The translations under genes and the position numbers were made by a program. This document shows, in pieces, positions 1-8,379 of a DNA stretch of 12,680 bases; the first letter of the stretch is position 1; each line of letters starts with the position of its first letter. The notes under the pieces are model-generated. The model did not search any database, was not told the origin of the DNA, and saw nothing but the letters and a program-made list of their open reading frames with translations. The stretch lies in NCBI GenBank assembly GCA_945292135.1, contig CALYRA010000005.1:1-12680 (forward strand), in the 5' to 3' direction. Origin of the DNA: an uncultured Dysgonomonas sp. (GTDB lineage Bacteria > Bacteroidota > Bacteroidia > Bacteroidales > Dysgonomonadaceae).

Positions 1-1030
1 TTGGTACTATGGTATTAATCAAAATGATATTAAGCGAGGCATCTCCCAAATATTTTGATTTTTTATCAGAGAGTACTCCAAATGAATAATGAGTTTGCCA
101 ATACTTCGACGCATTGACATGTAACATCAACCTTAGTTTCCCTATATCTTCACAACTGATTATTTTTGCAAACAAACTCTTTACATGATAAAGCAATGCC
201 GCTAACTGAGCTATCCTGATTTGAGGAAAAGCTGTGGGACGACTTCTTAACGTTTTAAATACAAACGCGTCTAAGGGAATTAAAGTATATTTGGATTGTA
301 AAAATTTGTATTCTTGTTGTAAATAGCGGAAATAATCATCTGCATTAGCATTGTCTTTCAGCATGCCGGCTTGTCCGAACAATAATGCTTCTATATGGCT
401 AATATTATCACCTTGTTTTTGAATATAACGATAAGGAAGACTAAGAGCCAACCTTTCAAACGAATCTGAATTCAATCCGAAACCAAAATTACGAGACAGT
501 AATACATAAAGTACATCTTCCCATGAATTGTTGAAACGTTCAAGTAAAATTTCTATATGTTTGGTCTTTCGTTGCAAACGTTCAACTAACAAATTGTTTA
601 TCCATGAAGTAACATGAATAGATGGAATAGAACTTATAAAATTACTGCAAGGAATATCTGTTTTAGCATAAATCAGATATTCATAATTGTCTTTTATATG
701 TTGCGGATATTTTATTATACATTGAGGAACCTTTTTTCCTTCTTTGGTATAAACGTCTTTATTTATTTTTTCTACAATATGAAGAATTACCGAATTGTAA
801 TTAGCATCAGCATGATGATTATGCTTCTCCCAATCATCGGAAGAATGATGAATTTCTACGTTTCCTGCCCATAAATCTCCGTTTAATTTTAGCTTTACGT
901 TGAAAAAATCCGGTCCTGCATTGGTATTGGGCAAACCAACATCAATGACTTCGACAGGAATTCCGTCTGTTGTTTCTAAATTACCTTGAAACAGACGATA
1001 CTTCCATACATAATGTAGAATATTTTCCAT
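1..1030 (-). CDS. DUF2851 family protein, C-terminal end cut off by the window edge
   Basis: An uninterrupted minus-strand frame runs from an ATG at 1028-1030 to the left edge, giving 343 codons without a stop. Its start (MENILHYVWKYRLF) and internal signatures match the DUF2851 family as I know it: AGPDFF at residues 38-43, WAGNVEIH at 54-61, VILHIVE at 81-87, LLFGQAGM at about 216-223, and a stretch beginning RPTAFPQIRIAQLA at about 264. Family members are usually somewhat over 400 residues, so roughly the last 80 are probably missing. The family is mainly found in Bacteroidota and has no established function. I see no signal peptide or membrane segment, so a cytosolic protein is likely. 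It lies downstream of the nuo terminator and seems to be its own transcription unit, not part of complex I. The family call is firm; the function is unknown. Confidence 0.88.
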   Translation of the reverse strand, partial: MENILHYVWKYRLFQGNLETTDGIPVEVIDVGLPNTNAGPDFFNVKLKLNGDLWAGNVEIHHSSDDWEKHNHHADANYNSVILHIVEKINKDVYTKEGKKVPQCIIKYPQHIKDNYEYLIYAKTDIPCSNFISSIPSIHVTSWINNLLVERLQRKTKHIEILLERFNNSWEDVLYVLLSRNFGFGLNSDSFERLALSLPYRYIQKQGDNISHIEALLFGQAGMLKDNANADDYFRYLQQEYKFLQSKYTLIPLDAFVFKTLRSRPTAFPQIRIAQLAALLYHVKSLFAKIISCEDIGKLRLMLHVNASKYWQTHYSFGVLSDKKSKYLGDASLNIILINTIVP

Positions 1031-1056
1031 GAATCTTAATTCTCATTTTCGTTTTC

Positions 1057-1064
1057 CAAATATA
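1057..1064 (-). promoter_or_regulatory. Candidate Bacteroidota -7 promoter element for the DUF2851 gene
   Basis: On the minus strand the sequence TATATTTG matches the Bacteroidota -7 consensus TAnnTTTG exactly. It sits 26 nt upstream of the DUF2851 ATG and just downstream of the nuo terminator. That would give a short leader of roughly 20 nt. A convincing -33 TTTG at the usual spacing is not visible; the nearest TTG is only 12 nt away. The element also lies in a TATATATATA run, where chance matches are easy, so this is tentative. Confidence 0.35.
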
Positions 1065-1089
1065 TATATATTTTAACAATACCCATAAA

Positions 1090-1134
1090 GAAAAATACCT
1101 ATATCGTGATTAAATAAACCACAGATATAGGCAT
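1090..1134 (-). terminator. Rho-independent terminator of the nuo operon
   Basis: Read on the minus strand, ATGCCTATATC (1134-1124) pairs with GATATAGGTAT (1105-1095). This makes an 11-bp stem with one G-U pair. A further GTG/CAC pairing inside, past a single bulged U, leaves an AT-rich loop of about 11 nt. The stem is followed directly by TTTTC and more Ts. It begins about 40 nt after the nuoN stop and ends 60 nt before the DUF2851 start, which is the right place to close the nuo transcript. The opposite strand also has a short T run after the stem, but no plus-strand gene uses it. Confidence 0.75.
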
Positions 1135-1176
1135 TTTGATCTAACTAAATTATTTATTCTACCCTATGACCTTCAT

Positions 1177-2559
1177 TTATAAAGATAAATTCATAATTAT
1201 AGAGGGAAAAATCCCCAATATGAGATTAAATACGATAGCGCATAATGCTACTAACCGATATGATATCGGAACTCTGAAAACTGTATCCCCATCATTTTTT
1301 TCAAGCATAGAATTAATGACGCCAATATAATAATATACAGCAATAATAGAATTTATTACTCCAAATATGACTAATAAGATATGGTTGGCTTGTAACATCT
1401 GTTCGAAGACAAAAAGTTTCGCAAAAAAACCTGCCAGCACGGGAATTCCTCCCATTGACAACATTGCTAACGATAATATTGTAGCTAACATAGGTTGACG
1501 TCGGAATAATCCATGAAAATTTGAAATATCTTCATTACCTTTCCCCTGACATACAATTAATATTACAGCAAAAGCGGCAATACCTGCAAACGAATAAGCG
1601 GCAGCATAATATAATACAGCATTTGACGCACTATTTAGAGACAAAAGCGTCATCATCATAAAACCTGCGTGAGAAATACCCGAATACGCCATCATACGTT
1701 TGATATTTCTTTGACGAAGACCTGTGATATTTGCAACAGTCATTGTAAGAATTGACAATATTATAATAACCGTTTGAAATGTAGAAGTCATTCCTCCCGG
1801 CATTATAGATACCATTTTGAACAGAGTACCTATAGCGGCTACTTTGACTAACGTACTCATCATTGCCGTCGTCAAAGTTGGTGAACCTTCGTAGACATCC
1901 GGCGCCCAAAAATGGAATGGAAATGTAGATGCTTTAAATAACAATCCCACGACAACCATCATAAATCCGATATTGAACCAAATAGGTAATGTCCCGGTTA
2001 ATGAAGCCGTATAAATATTGTCTATGTTGAATGAGCCAATCGCGCCATAAATCAAAGCTATGCCAAACAAAACAAAGCTTGAAGCAAAAGCTCCCATAAT
2101 AAAATATTTTAAGCCAGCTTCGTTGCTTCTCGCGTCTTTTATATTGCTCGAAGATAAAACATAAACGACAATAGATAAAACTTCAAGACCAATAAAAAAC
2201 ATCGCTAAATTTCCAAATGAAACCATAGCAACTGCTCCGGCCAACAGAAATATTTTGAGTGAAATATAATCAGCTATTTTTGCTATATTATTTTCATAAA
2301 ACTTAGGGCTCATGATGATAATAAAAATTGCCAGAATGATAAATAAACTTGAAAACCCCTGCGTATAAGGCGTGTTAACAATCATTCCATAATTTTCAAA
2401 TTTCCAAAAAGATTCACCTAAATGAGATTCGGCAATAGTCAGACCCAATATACCCAACAACAGTATAACCGCTATAGGTACAAGTATTTTTCGAAGATTC
2501 AAAATCTCTATTATAAGGCAGATTATACCCAATCCCGAGATAGCTATCAATGTACTCAT
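1177..2559 (-). CDS. nuoN: NADH-quinone oxidoreductase subunit N (NuoN)
   Basis: This 460-residue polytopic membrane protein is one of the three antiporter-like (Mrp-type) subunits of the complex I membrane arm and carries out part of the proton pumping. Visible hallmarks are the glutamate in FFIGLEVLSIVVYVL (E125), the lysine in GLLFKASTFPFHFWAPDVYEG (K209), and a second buried lysine in TAMMSTLVKVAA (K239). These correspond to the conserved charged residues of the family's proton channel. The length is close to that of other bacterial NuoN proteins (E. coli 485). It is the last gene of the operon, 22 nt after nuoM, and is followed by a hairpin terminator. No frameshift or missing key residue was seen. 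Confidence 0.95.
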   Translation of the reverse strand: MSTLIAISGLGIICLIIEILNLRKILVPIAVILLLGILGLTIAESHLGESFWKFENYGMIVNTPYTQGFSSLFIILAIFIIIMSPKFYENNIAKIADYISLKIFLLAGAVAMVSFGNLAMFFIGLEVLSIVVYVLSSSNIKDARSNEAGLKYFIMGAFASSFVLFGIALIYGAIGSFNIDNIYTASLTGTLPIWFNIGFMMVVVGLLFKASTFPFHFWAPDVYEGSPTLTTAMMSTLVKVAAIGTLFKMVSIMPGGMTSTFQTVIIILSILTMTVANITGLRQRNIKRMMAYSGISHAGFMMMTLLSLNSASNAVLYYAAAYSFAGIAAFAVILIVCQGKGNEDISNFHGLFRRQPMLATILSLAMLSMGGIPVLAGFFAKLFVFEQMLQANHILLVIFGVINSIIAVYYYIGVINSMLEKNDGDTVFRVPISYRLVALCAIVFNLILGIFPSIIMNLSL

Positions 2560-2581
2560 TATCTATTATCTAAAATATTAT

Positions 2582-4018
2582 CTAATTTATATAATCTACT
2601 ATTTGTCGCAGACTGGACTCTACCATATCCACAATTGGAGTCGCATATACTCCAAAGAATAATATAATTGCCGCAACGATTGCAAAAACAATGCTTTCAC
2701 TGCAAGTTAAATCTATAAACGCTGTATATTTCTTTGGCTCACCCAACATAATTTGTTGGTACATACGCAACATAAAGAATGCGCCCAAAAACATAGATGT
2801 ACCTATAAAAATTGTATACCATATATTTACCTGATATAAACCATACATTATTGTAAACTCACCAAGAAAATTGAAGCTTAACGGTATAGCAATAGATGCT
2901 AAGATCATGAGGAAAAAGCCCATATTGAAACGTGAAGCCATGCTTCGTATGCCTCCCAATTCTTTTATAACAAGGGTATTACATCTACGATTTATAATTT
3001 CAGCGGCAAAGAACAAACCTACTATACCAAAACAATGCGCTATTATAAGGAATACCGCCCCTTCTAACCCATCAAAATTTAAAGTATATATCCCGGCAGC
3101 AATAAGACTAACGTGGGCTAAGGAAGCATAAGCAAATAACCGTTTCAGATTAGTTTGTTTCAAAGCTACTACCGAACCATATATAACTCCCACAATACAA
3201 AGGATCAAAACAATAGTCCGCATTTCCTTGACAGCATCCGGTACAATCGGTAATTGCCAACGAATCACGCTATAAAGCCCCATTTTAGACATTAATCCGG
3301 CAAGAAGCATAGTTCCGACAGTTGGCGCTTTTTCATAAACATCAGCCTGCCATGTATGGAAAGGGAAAATTGGAATCTTAATAGCATACGCTAAGAAGAA
3401 TGCCAGAAATATCCACAATTGTTCTTTCGGACTTAAATTTGCATTATACAAATCAAACAATTCAAAGCTTCCGACTTTGGTATATAAATATATCAGTGCG
3501 GCAAGCATAAACATAGAACCGGCAAACGTATATATGAAGAATATCAAAGTAGCATTCTTTCGCTTTTCAACACTACCATGCCCCCAATATATAATTATAA
3601 AATATATAGGAACGAGAGACATTTCCCAAAAAACATAATATAATAACGCATTACTACTCAAGAAAACCCCGACAATAGCAAAAGCCGTAAGCAATGCCAA
3701 ACTATAAAAAGTCTTTTCATTTTTAAGCTTTTCAGAGACTGAAGACAATAATATGAGAGGTAATGCAATTGTTGTCATCATCAACATTACCATACCCAGT
3801 CCATCTGCATTTAATGAAAAAGAGATTGAAGGTTTATTTATCCAAGAAGTTGAAAAACTAATATTACCCCCCGCAAGGTATTGCAATAATAATGCAACAG
3901 AAAATACGAATGCCGCTATACTGAATAACATAGCAACTTTAGACGCAAATCTATTTCCTGAGCAATAGGTAACTACAACTCCGACTAACAAAATGACTAA
4001 TATAATAGCAATATTCAT
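2582..4018 (-). CDS. nuoM: NADH-quinone oxidoreductase subunit M (NuoM)
   Basis: This is a 478-residue multi-spanning antiporter-like subunit of the membrane arm, sitting between NuoN and NuoL in the assembled enzyme and forming one of its proton channels. The essential glutamate is seen in YYVFWEMSLVPIYF (E132). The channel lysines are seen in AYAIKIPIFPFHTWQADVYEK (K214) and GLMSKMGLYS (K245). The motif HTWQADVYEKAPT is typical of NuoM rather than NuoL or NuoN. The length is slightly short of E. coli NuoM (509) but normal for the family. It starts 15 nt after nuoL with an ATG and no strong Shine-Dalgarno, as is common in Bacteroidota. It appears intact. Confidence 0.95.
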   Translation of the reverse strand: MNIAIILVILLVGVVVTYCSGNRFASKVAMLFSIAAFVFSVALLLQYLAGGNISFSTSWINKPSISFSLNADGLGMVMLMMTTIALPLILLSSVSEKLKNEKTFYSLALLTAFAIVGVFLSSNALLYYVFWEMSLVPIYFIIIYWGHGSVEKRKNATLIFFIYTFAGSMFMLAALIYLYTKVGSFELFDLYNANLSPKEQLWIFLAFFLAYAIKIPIFPFHTWQADVYEKAPTVGTMLLAGLMSKMGLYSVIRWQLPIVPDAVKEMRTIVLILCIVGVIYGSVVALKQTNLKRLFAYASLAHVSLIAAGIYTLNFDGLEGAVFLIIAHCFGIVGLFFAAEIINRRCNTLVIKELGGIRSMASRFNMGFFLMILASIAIPLSFNFLGEFTIMYGLYQVNIWYTIFIGTSMFLGAFFMLRMYQQIMLGEPKKYTAFIDLTCSESIVFAIVAAIILFFGVYATPIVDMVESSLRQIVDYIN

Positions 4019-4033
4019 GTCTTTATAAAATAA

Positions 4034-5920
4034 TTAAACAAGAAATAAACCTATAGCAATACAACAAAATCCTATCACAAAAAAGAAAAGGTACAACCCT
4101 AAACTACCATTCTGTAATCCTCTTAAAGGATAAGAAATAGCATCTGTGATTTTAGCGAATGAAATAACAAAGCTTGATACGATATGTTCTATTACGCTAT
4201 TGAAGAAATTACTCAACGCATATATCGGTTTTACAAACAGAATATTGTAAAACTCATCAATGTAATATTTATTATATACTACTTTTACAAAACCAGCCTT
4301 TTTACCATCTTCACTTGGAATTTGTGATTTCGATATATATTTATAAAAAGCTATACCCAAACCGATAAATGCTATGATTGTTGATATTGCCATCATCAAA
4401 GCTTGTTGACCTATCGGTAAATGCTCTTCATGATTTATGTTCGGTAATATAGGTTCAAGATAATCATTCAACCAACTTAATCCGAATGGTAAACTGATCA
4501 CCCCGCCAACTATCGCCAGTATCGATAATATAATCAGCGGCACAGTCATAGAAGAAGGTGACTCATGGAGATGTTGTTTTTGCTCATTAGTTCCTCTGAA
4601 ATCCTTATAGAATGTGAGAAACAAAGCACGAAACATATATACAGCAGTCATTAAGGAAGCCAATGCACCCAATACCCACAAAAGCGTGTTGTGTTGGAAA
4701 GCTACCATCATTATTTCATCTTTCGACACAAATCCAGCCAATGGAGGAATACCCGAAATCGAAACGGTAGCGATAAGGAAGGTTGCAAAAGTAATCTTCA
4801 TTTTACCTTTCAAGCCACCCATTTTTCGCATATCCTGCTCCCCTCCTATCCCGTGAATCACTGAACCTGCTCCCAAAAATAAAAATGCTTTAAAAAAAGA
4901 ATGGGTTATAACATGAAATACAGCTACATGATATGCTCCACAACCTATTGCAAGAAACATCAAACCAAGCTGAGAAACCGTAGAGTATGCAAGAACTTTC
5001 TTTATATCAGTCTGGACAAGCCCGATAGTAGCCGCAAACAAAGATGTGACAGCGCCTATTACAGCTATTACCGACAGAATATTCGGAGTAAGGTCGAATA
5101 TGAAATTGAGACGAGTTATCATAAATATACCGGCAGTTACCATTGTCGCAGCATGTATCAACGCAGATACTGGCGTAGGACCTGCCATCGCATCAGGTAA
5201 CCAAGTATATAATGGAATTTGAGCGCTTTTTCCGGTAACACCTATAAATAAACATAAGGTTGCGACACCAAGTAAATATAAATTATCAGAATAAATAATC
5301 GTATTAGAAAGTACTTTCAATGACGCAAAATCTATTGTCTTAAACAAATATGCGAGAATAAAGATTCCTATTAAAAAACCTAAGTCGCCAATACGGTTCA
5401 TTATGAAAGCTTTCTTGGCCGCATCGTTGTAATTCTGATTTTTATACCAAAAACCAATCAATAAATAGGAACATAGTCCGACACCTTCCCATCCGATAAA
5501 CATAACGAGTAAGTTTCCACTCAAAACCAATACTGACATGAAAAATATAAACAGATTGAGATAAGCGAAAAAGCTTCCAATATTTTTATCATCGTGCATA
5601 TAACCTATCGAGTAAACATGTATCAAAGCACCTATACCTGTCACAAAAAGCATCCAAAGCAGAGACAATTGATCGAGGGTAAAATCAAGATTGATAGAAA
5701 ACTCACCAAGTGCGAACCACTTGAATAAATGGATAGATATGGATTCCTTTGTAGCGTATATACATCCGAAAAAATATACCGAAATAAGAAAACTGACTAA
5801 AACTGTCATCGTTCCAATTATTCCGGGTAGCTTTCGCCCCAATTTTGATCCGAGACTTACATTAAATAAGAATCCGGCAAAAGGACTTAAAAGCAATATC
5901 AATACTAAACATGTTTCCAT
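4034..5920 (-). CDS. nuoL: NADH-quinone oxidoreductase subunit L (NuoL)
   Basis: At 628 residues this is the largest membrane subunit, the distal antiporter-like proton channel whose long C-terminal lateral helix braces the membrane arm. Diagnostic motifs are FIGWEGVGLCSYLLIGFWY with E145, MNRIGD with D179, TGKSAQIPLYTWLPDAMAGP with K231, the histidine in SALIHAATM, and FVSKDEIM further on. The C-terminal third contains a soluble stretch followed by hydrophobic segments and ends in a final membrane helix, as expected for NuoL. The start is firm: the ATG lies 1 nt after the nuoK stop, and an AGAGGA ribosome-binding sequence is embedded in the last two sense codons of nuoK, which suggests translational coupling. 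Confidence 0.96.
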   Translation of the reverse strand: METCLVLILLLSPFAGFLFNVSLGSKLGRKLPGIIGTMTVLVSFLISVYFFGCIYATKESISIHLFKWFALGEFSINLDFTLDQLSLLWMLFVTGIGALIHVYSIGYMHDDKNIGSFFAYLNLFIFFMSVLVLSGNLLVMFIGWEGVGLCSYLLIGFWYKNQNYNDAAKKAFIMNRIGDLGFLIGIFILAYLFKTIDFASLKVLSNTIIYSDNLYLLGVATLCLFIGVTGKSAQIPLYTWLPDAMAGPTPVSALIHAATMVTAGIFMITRLNFIFDLTPNILSVIAVIGAVTSLFAATIGLVQTDIKKVLAYSTVSQLGLMFLAIGCGAYHVAVFHVITHSFFKAFLFLGAGSVIHGIGGEQDMRKMGGLKGKMKITFATFLIATVSISGIPPLAGFVSKDEIMMVAFQHNTLLWVLGALASLMTAVYMFRALFLTFYKDFRGTNEQKQHLHESPSSMTVPLIILSILAIVGGVISLPFGLSWLNDYLEPILPNINHEEHLPIGQQALMMAISTIIAFIGLGIAFYKYISKSQIPSEDGKKAGFVKVVYNKYYIDEFYNILFVKPIYALSNFFNSVIEHIVSSFVISFAKITDAISYPLRGLQNGSLGLYLFFFVIGFCCIAIGLFLV

Positions 5921-5921
5921 T

Positions 5922-6242
5922 CTATCCTCTTAATTTTTTTAGTTTTTCAATGTCAATCAAACCGATATTTCTGAACACTGCTACCAAAATAGCCAAACCT
6001 ACCGCGACTTCGGCGGCGGCTACAGCCATCGAAAAAATAACGAATACTTGTCCGCTTGCATCCTGATGATATACAGAAAAAGCAGCTAACAGCAGATTGG
6101 CGGCTGCTAACATCAGTTCTACTGACATAAGCATCACAATAGCACTGCGACGAAAAAGTATACCTAATATTCCAACACAAAACAAGAGTGCGGAAAGATA
6201 AATGTAATTATCAATGCCTATTTGTTCTAATATATTTTGCAT
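5922..6242 (-). CDS. nuoK: NADH-quinone oxidoreductase subunit K (NuoK)
   Basis: This small membrane subunit of 106 residues has three hydrophobic segments, homologous to MrpC. The two buried glutamates needed for proton transfer are present: E42 in [13 protein letters not shown] and E78 in [13 protein letters not shown]. They are 36 residues apart, the same spacing as E36 and E72 of E. coli NuoK. The protein sits next to NuoJ and NuoN in the membrane arm. The gene lies 3 nt after nuoJ and 1 nt before nuoL, and its last codons provide the nuoL ribosome-binding sequence. No anomalies were seen. Confidence 0.96.
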   Translation of the reverse strand: MQNILEQIGIDNYIYLSALLFCVGILGILFRRSAIVMLMSVELMLAAANLLLAAFSVYHQDASGQVFVIFSMAVAAAEVAVGLAILVAVFRNIGLIDIEKLKKLRG

Positions 6243-6245
6243 AGA

Positions 6246-6749
6246 TTAAGCTTTTTTCTCTCTTTTAGAAACTAATACCGAACCGATCATAGCGGCTATA
6301 AGCAGTATCGACGCAAATTCGAACGGAATGAGATATTCACCCAACAACACCTGACCGAACACGGCTACTGATTGGTAATCAACGCCTGTCGATTTATAGG
6401 TTTCTATTACCGGACTTGCCTTTAAAAGAACCGCCAATAATACAAATGCCGTAAGACATGCGGCTAATATTGCAGCTATTCGACTTGCTATTTTTTTCCG
6501 TTCTTCATGATGGTCGTTTAAGTTCATCAACATCAGCGTAAACAATAATAAGACCATAACAGCTCCTGCATATACAATTATATGCACAATAGCAAGGAAC
6601 TGAGAATTGATAAGCAAAAAATGCCCTGCCAATGAAAAGAAACAGATAATCATGTATACTGCGCTATGAACCGGGTTCTTTGACAAAACGGTCATTACCG
6701 CCGTACCCAATGTTATTGCCGCCAGAATATAAAAAATTACAGTAATCAT
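6246..6749 (-). CDS. nuoJ: NADH-quinone oxidoreductase subunit J (NuoJ)
   Basis: This 167-residue protein has the five hydrophobic segments expected of NuoJ and the family signature IVYAGAVMVLLLFTLMLMN in its third segment. NuoJ links NuoH to NuoK and NuoN, and its third helix is implicated in coupling quinone reduction to proton movement. The ATG overlaps the nuoI stop as ATGA, a classic translational-coupling arrangement that fixes the start. The TAA codon just before the ATG, in the same frame, excludes an upstream extension. The short Lys-rich C terminus is ordinary. Confidence 0.95.
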   Translation of the reverse strand: MITVIFYILAAITLGTAVMTVLSKNPVHSAVYMIICFFSLAGHFLLINSQFLAIVHIIVYAGAVMVLLLFTLMLMNLNDHHEERKKIASRIAAILAACLTAFVLLAVLLKASPVIETYKSTGVDYQSVAVFGQVLLGEYLIPFEFASILLIAAMIGSVLVSKREKKA

Positions 6750-7324
6750 TTATTCTCGTTTTTTTTTTCTTTTATCTGTTTTAACAAAGAGATTCCATAT
6801 TTCTCAGCTTTGGCGTCTTCAACAGAAATAACCAATTTATCTTTTCCGTAAATAAAGGCTTTCCTATTCAATTTAGGTTTTACCAATAAATGAGATTTCG
6901 TCAGGAATATTGCTTCTTTGGGGCAAGCCTCTTCGCATAACCCGCAAAAGATACAACGTAACATATTTATTTCATATATCTCCGCAAATTTTTCTTCACG
7001 ATACAAATGTTCTTCGCCTTGTTTACGTTCTGCCGCCCTCATGGTTATAGCTTCCGCTGGACATGCCAATGCGCATAATCCGCAAGCTGTACAACATTCA
7101 CGACCTTGTTCGTCACGCATCAAAACGTGTTGTCCGCGATACACAGGACTAAATTCACGCTGTTGCTCAGGATATTGGATCGTCACCTTTTTCATAAAAA
7201 AGTGTTTTATCGTAATCCATAATCCTTTAAATATGGCAATCAAATAGATGCGTTCTACAAAAGTCATCTCTTTATTGGATGCTTCTACCTTTTTACCTGA
7301 TAATGATATATTCTGCATCGACAT
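6746..7324 (-). CDS. nuoI: NADH-quinone oxidoreductase subunit I (NuoI), 2x[4Fe-4S]
   Basis: This 192-residue ferredoxin-like subunit of the connecting module carries clusters N6a and N6b, which pass electrons from NuoG towards N2 in NuoB. Both ligand sets are complete: C78, C81, C84 and C88 in CTACGLCALACP, and C124, C127, C130 and C134 in CIFCGLCEEACP. The hydrophobic stretch around residues 26-45 fits the membrane-surface helix of the family. The start is taken as the ATG at 7324; a second ATG two codons later is equally possible. The coding sequence ends in a Lys/Glu/Asn tail containing a run of ten A residues. It lies 14 nt after nuoH and overlaps nuoJ by 4 nt. Confidence 0.95.
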   Translation of the reverse strand: MSMQNISLSGKKVEASNKEMTFVERIYLIAIFKGLWITIKHFFMKKVTIQYPEQQREFSPVYRGQHVLMRDEQGRECCTACGLCALACPAEAITMRAAERKQGEEHLYREEKFAEIYEINMLRCIFCGLCEEACPKEAIFLTKSHLLVKPKLNRKAFIYGKDKLVISVEDAKAEKYGISLLKQIKEKKNENK

Positions 7325-7338
7325 CTTACTAAACCGTT

Positions 7339-8370
7339 TTATTTAAAAATTAAAATACCAATACCTACCAAGAAAATATTAACCAATGCTAACGGAAATA
7401 ACATCTTCCATCCCAGTTTCATCAGTTGGTCATAACGAAAACGGGGTATTGTCCATCTAACCCATATATAAAAAAACATAAAGAATAAAGTCTTAGCAAA
7501 GATGGAGACAAATGCCAAAATATTAGCGATATTCGTTCCCCAATTTTCACTTACCCATCCCATACCCGGATAGTTGTAACCTCCAAAGAATAAGACAGAA
7601 ATAAATGCGGAAGAAAAGAACATACTTGCATATTCCGAGAACATGTAGAATCCCATCTTCATGGAAGAAAATTCCGTATGATGTCCGTTCACAAGCTCCG
7701 ATTCACATTCCGGTAAGTCGAAAGGCGTACGGTTACATTCGGCAAATGAGCATATCAGGAATATAATAAATGTCAATGGCTGATAAAGCACATTCCAATG
7801 CCATCCTGATTGTTGTTCGGTAATGGTAGCCAAGCTCATGGAACCGGTCATCATTACCAATGCTATAAGTGATAATCCCATAGCTATTTCGTAAGAAATC
7901 ATTTGAGCGCCGGCGCGAACAGCTCCTTGTAAAGAATATTTATTATTCGAAGCCCAAGCGCCGAGCACTATTCCGTAAATGCCGGTCGAAAGTACCGCTA
8001 CAACATAAAGTACCGCAATATTTACGTCTGCAACCTGAGGTATATATGTTTCGCCTAATATCACAAATTCTTTAGCCCATGGGACAACGGCAGTTCCAAG
8101 AAGAGCGACTACCATCGAAATACCCGGACCGGCTATAAACAGCCATTTATTGGGTGTATCGGGACGAAAATCCTCCTTTGCAAAAAGTTTTGTTCCATCA
8201 CAAACCGGTTGTAAGATACCCCAAAGGCCTGCTCTGTTTGGTCCATACCGGTCTTGTATAAATCCTGCAACTTTACGTTCTGCCAATGTCGCATACATTG
8301 CAACTACGAGCGTTATCGTAAACACTAATAAAATAAGAATAAGCTTCTCTAATAAAATTGTAATATCCAT
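7339..8370 (-). CDS. nuoH: NADH-quinone oxidoreductase subunit H (NuoH)
   Basis: This 343-residue membrane subunit forms, with NuoD and NuoB, the quinone-binding chamber at the junction of the two arms. The conserved signatures are present: LAERKVAGFIQDRYGPNRAG at about 29-48, the QPVCDGTKLFAKED loop after it, and ECNRTPFDLPECESELVNG at about 211-229, which carries the acidic residues of the E-channel loop. The length matches the family (E. coli 325). The gene lies 9 nt after nuoG and 14 nt before nuoI. It has an ATG start without a clear Shine-Dalgarno. No missing key residues were noticed. Confidence 0.96.
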   Translation of the reverse strand: MDITILLEKLILILLVFTITLVVAMYATLAERKVAGFIQDRYGPNRAGLWGILQPVCDGTKLFAKEDFRPDTPNKWLFIAGPGISMVVALLGTAVVPWAKEFVILGETYIPQVADVNIAVLYVVAVLSTGIYGIVLGAWASNNKYSLQGAVRAGAQMISYEIAMGLSLIALVMMTGSMSLATITEQQSGWHWNVLYQPLTFIIFLICSFAECNRTPFDLPECESELVNGHHTEFSSMKMGFYMFSEYASMFFSSAFISVLFFGGYNYPGMGWVSENWGTNIANILAFVSIFAKTLFFMFFYIWVRWTIPRFRYDQLMKLGWKMLFPLALVNIFLVGIGILIFK

Positions 8371-8379
8371 TGCGTATGA

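Noticed and set aside
614..874. Plus-strand open frame of 86 codons opposite the DUF2851 gene, and similar plus-strand frames opposite nuo genes
   Set aside because: These lie antisense to well-supported genes, have no recognisable domains, and their composition reflects the opposite strand.
2560..2581. Repeated ATTATCT motifs in the nuoM-nuoN spacer
   Set aside because: Only 7-nt units in a very AT-rich 22-nt spacer, with no hairpin; it looks like low-complexity sequence.
6759..6768. A run of ten A residues (minus strand) near the end of nuoI as a slippage site that could fuse NuoI to NuoJ
   Set aside because: After a shift into the nuoJ frame the ribosome meets TAA immediately before the nuoJ ATG, so no fusion is possible; slippage would only alter the short C-terminal tail.
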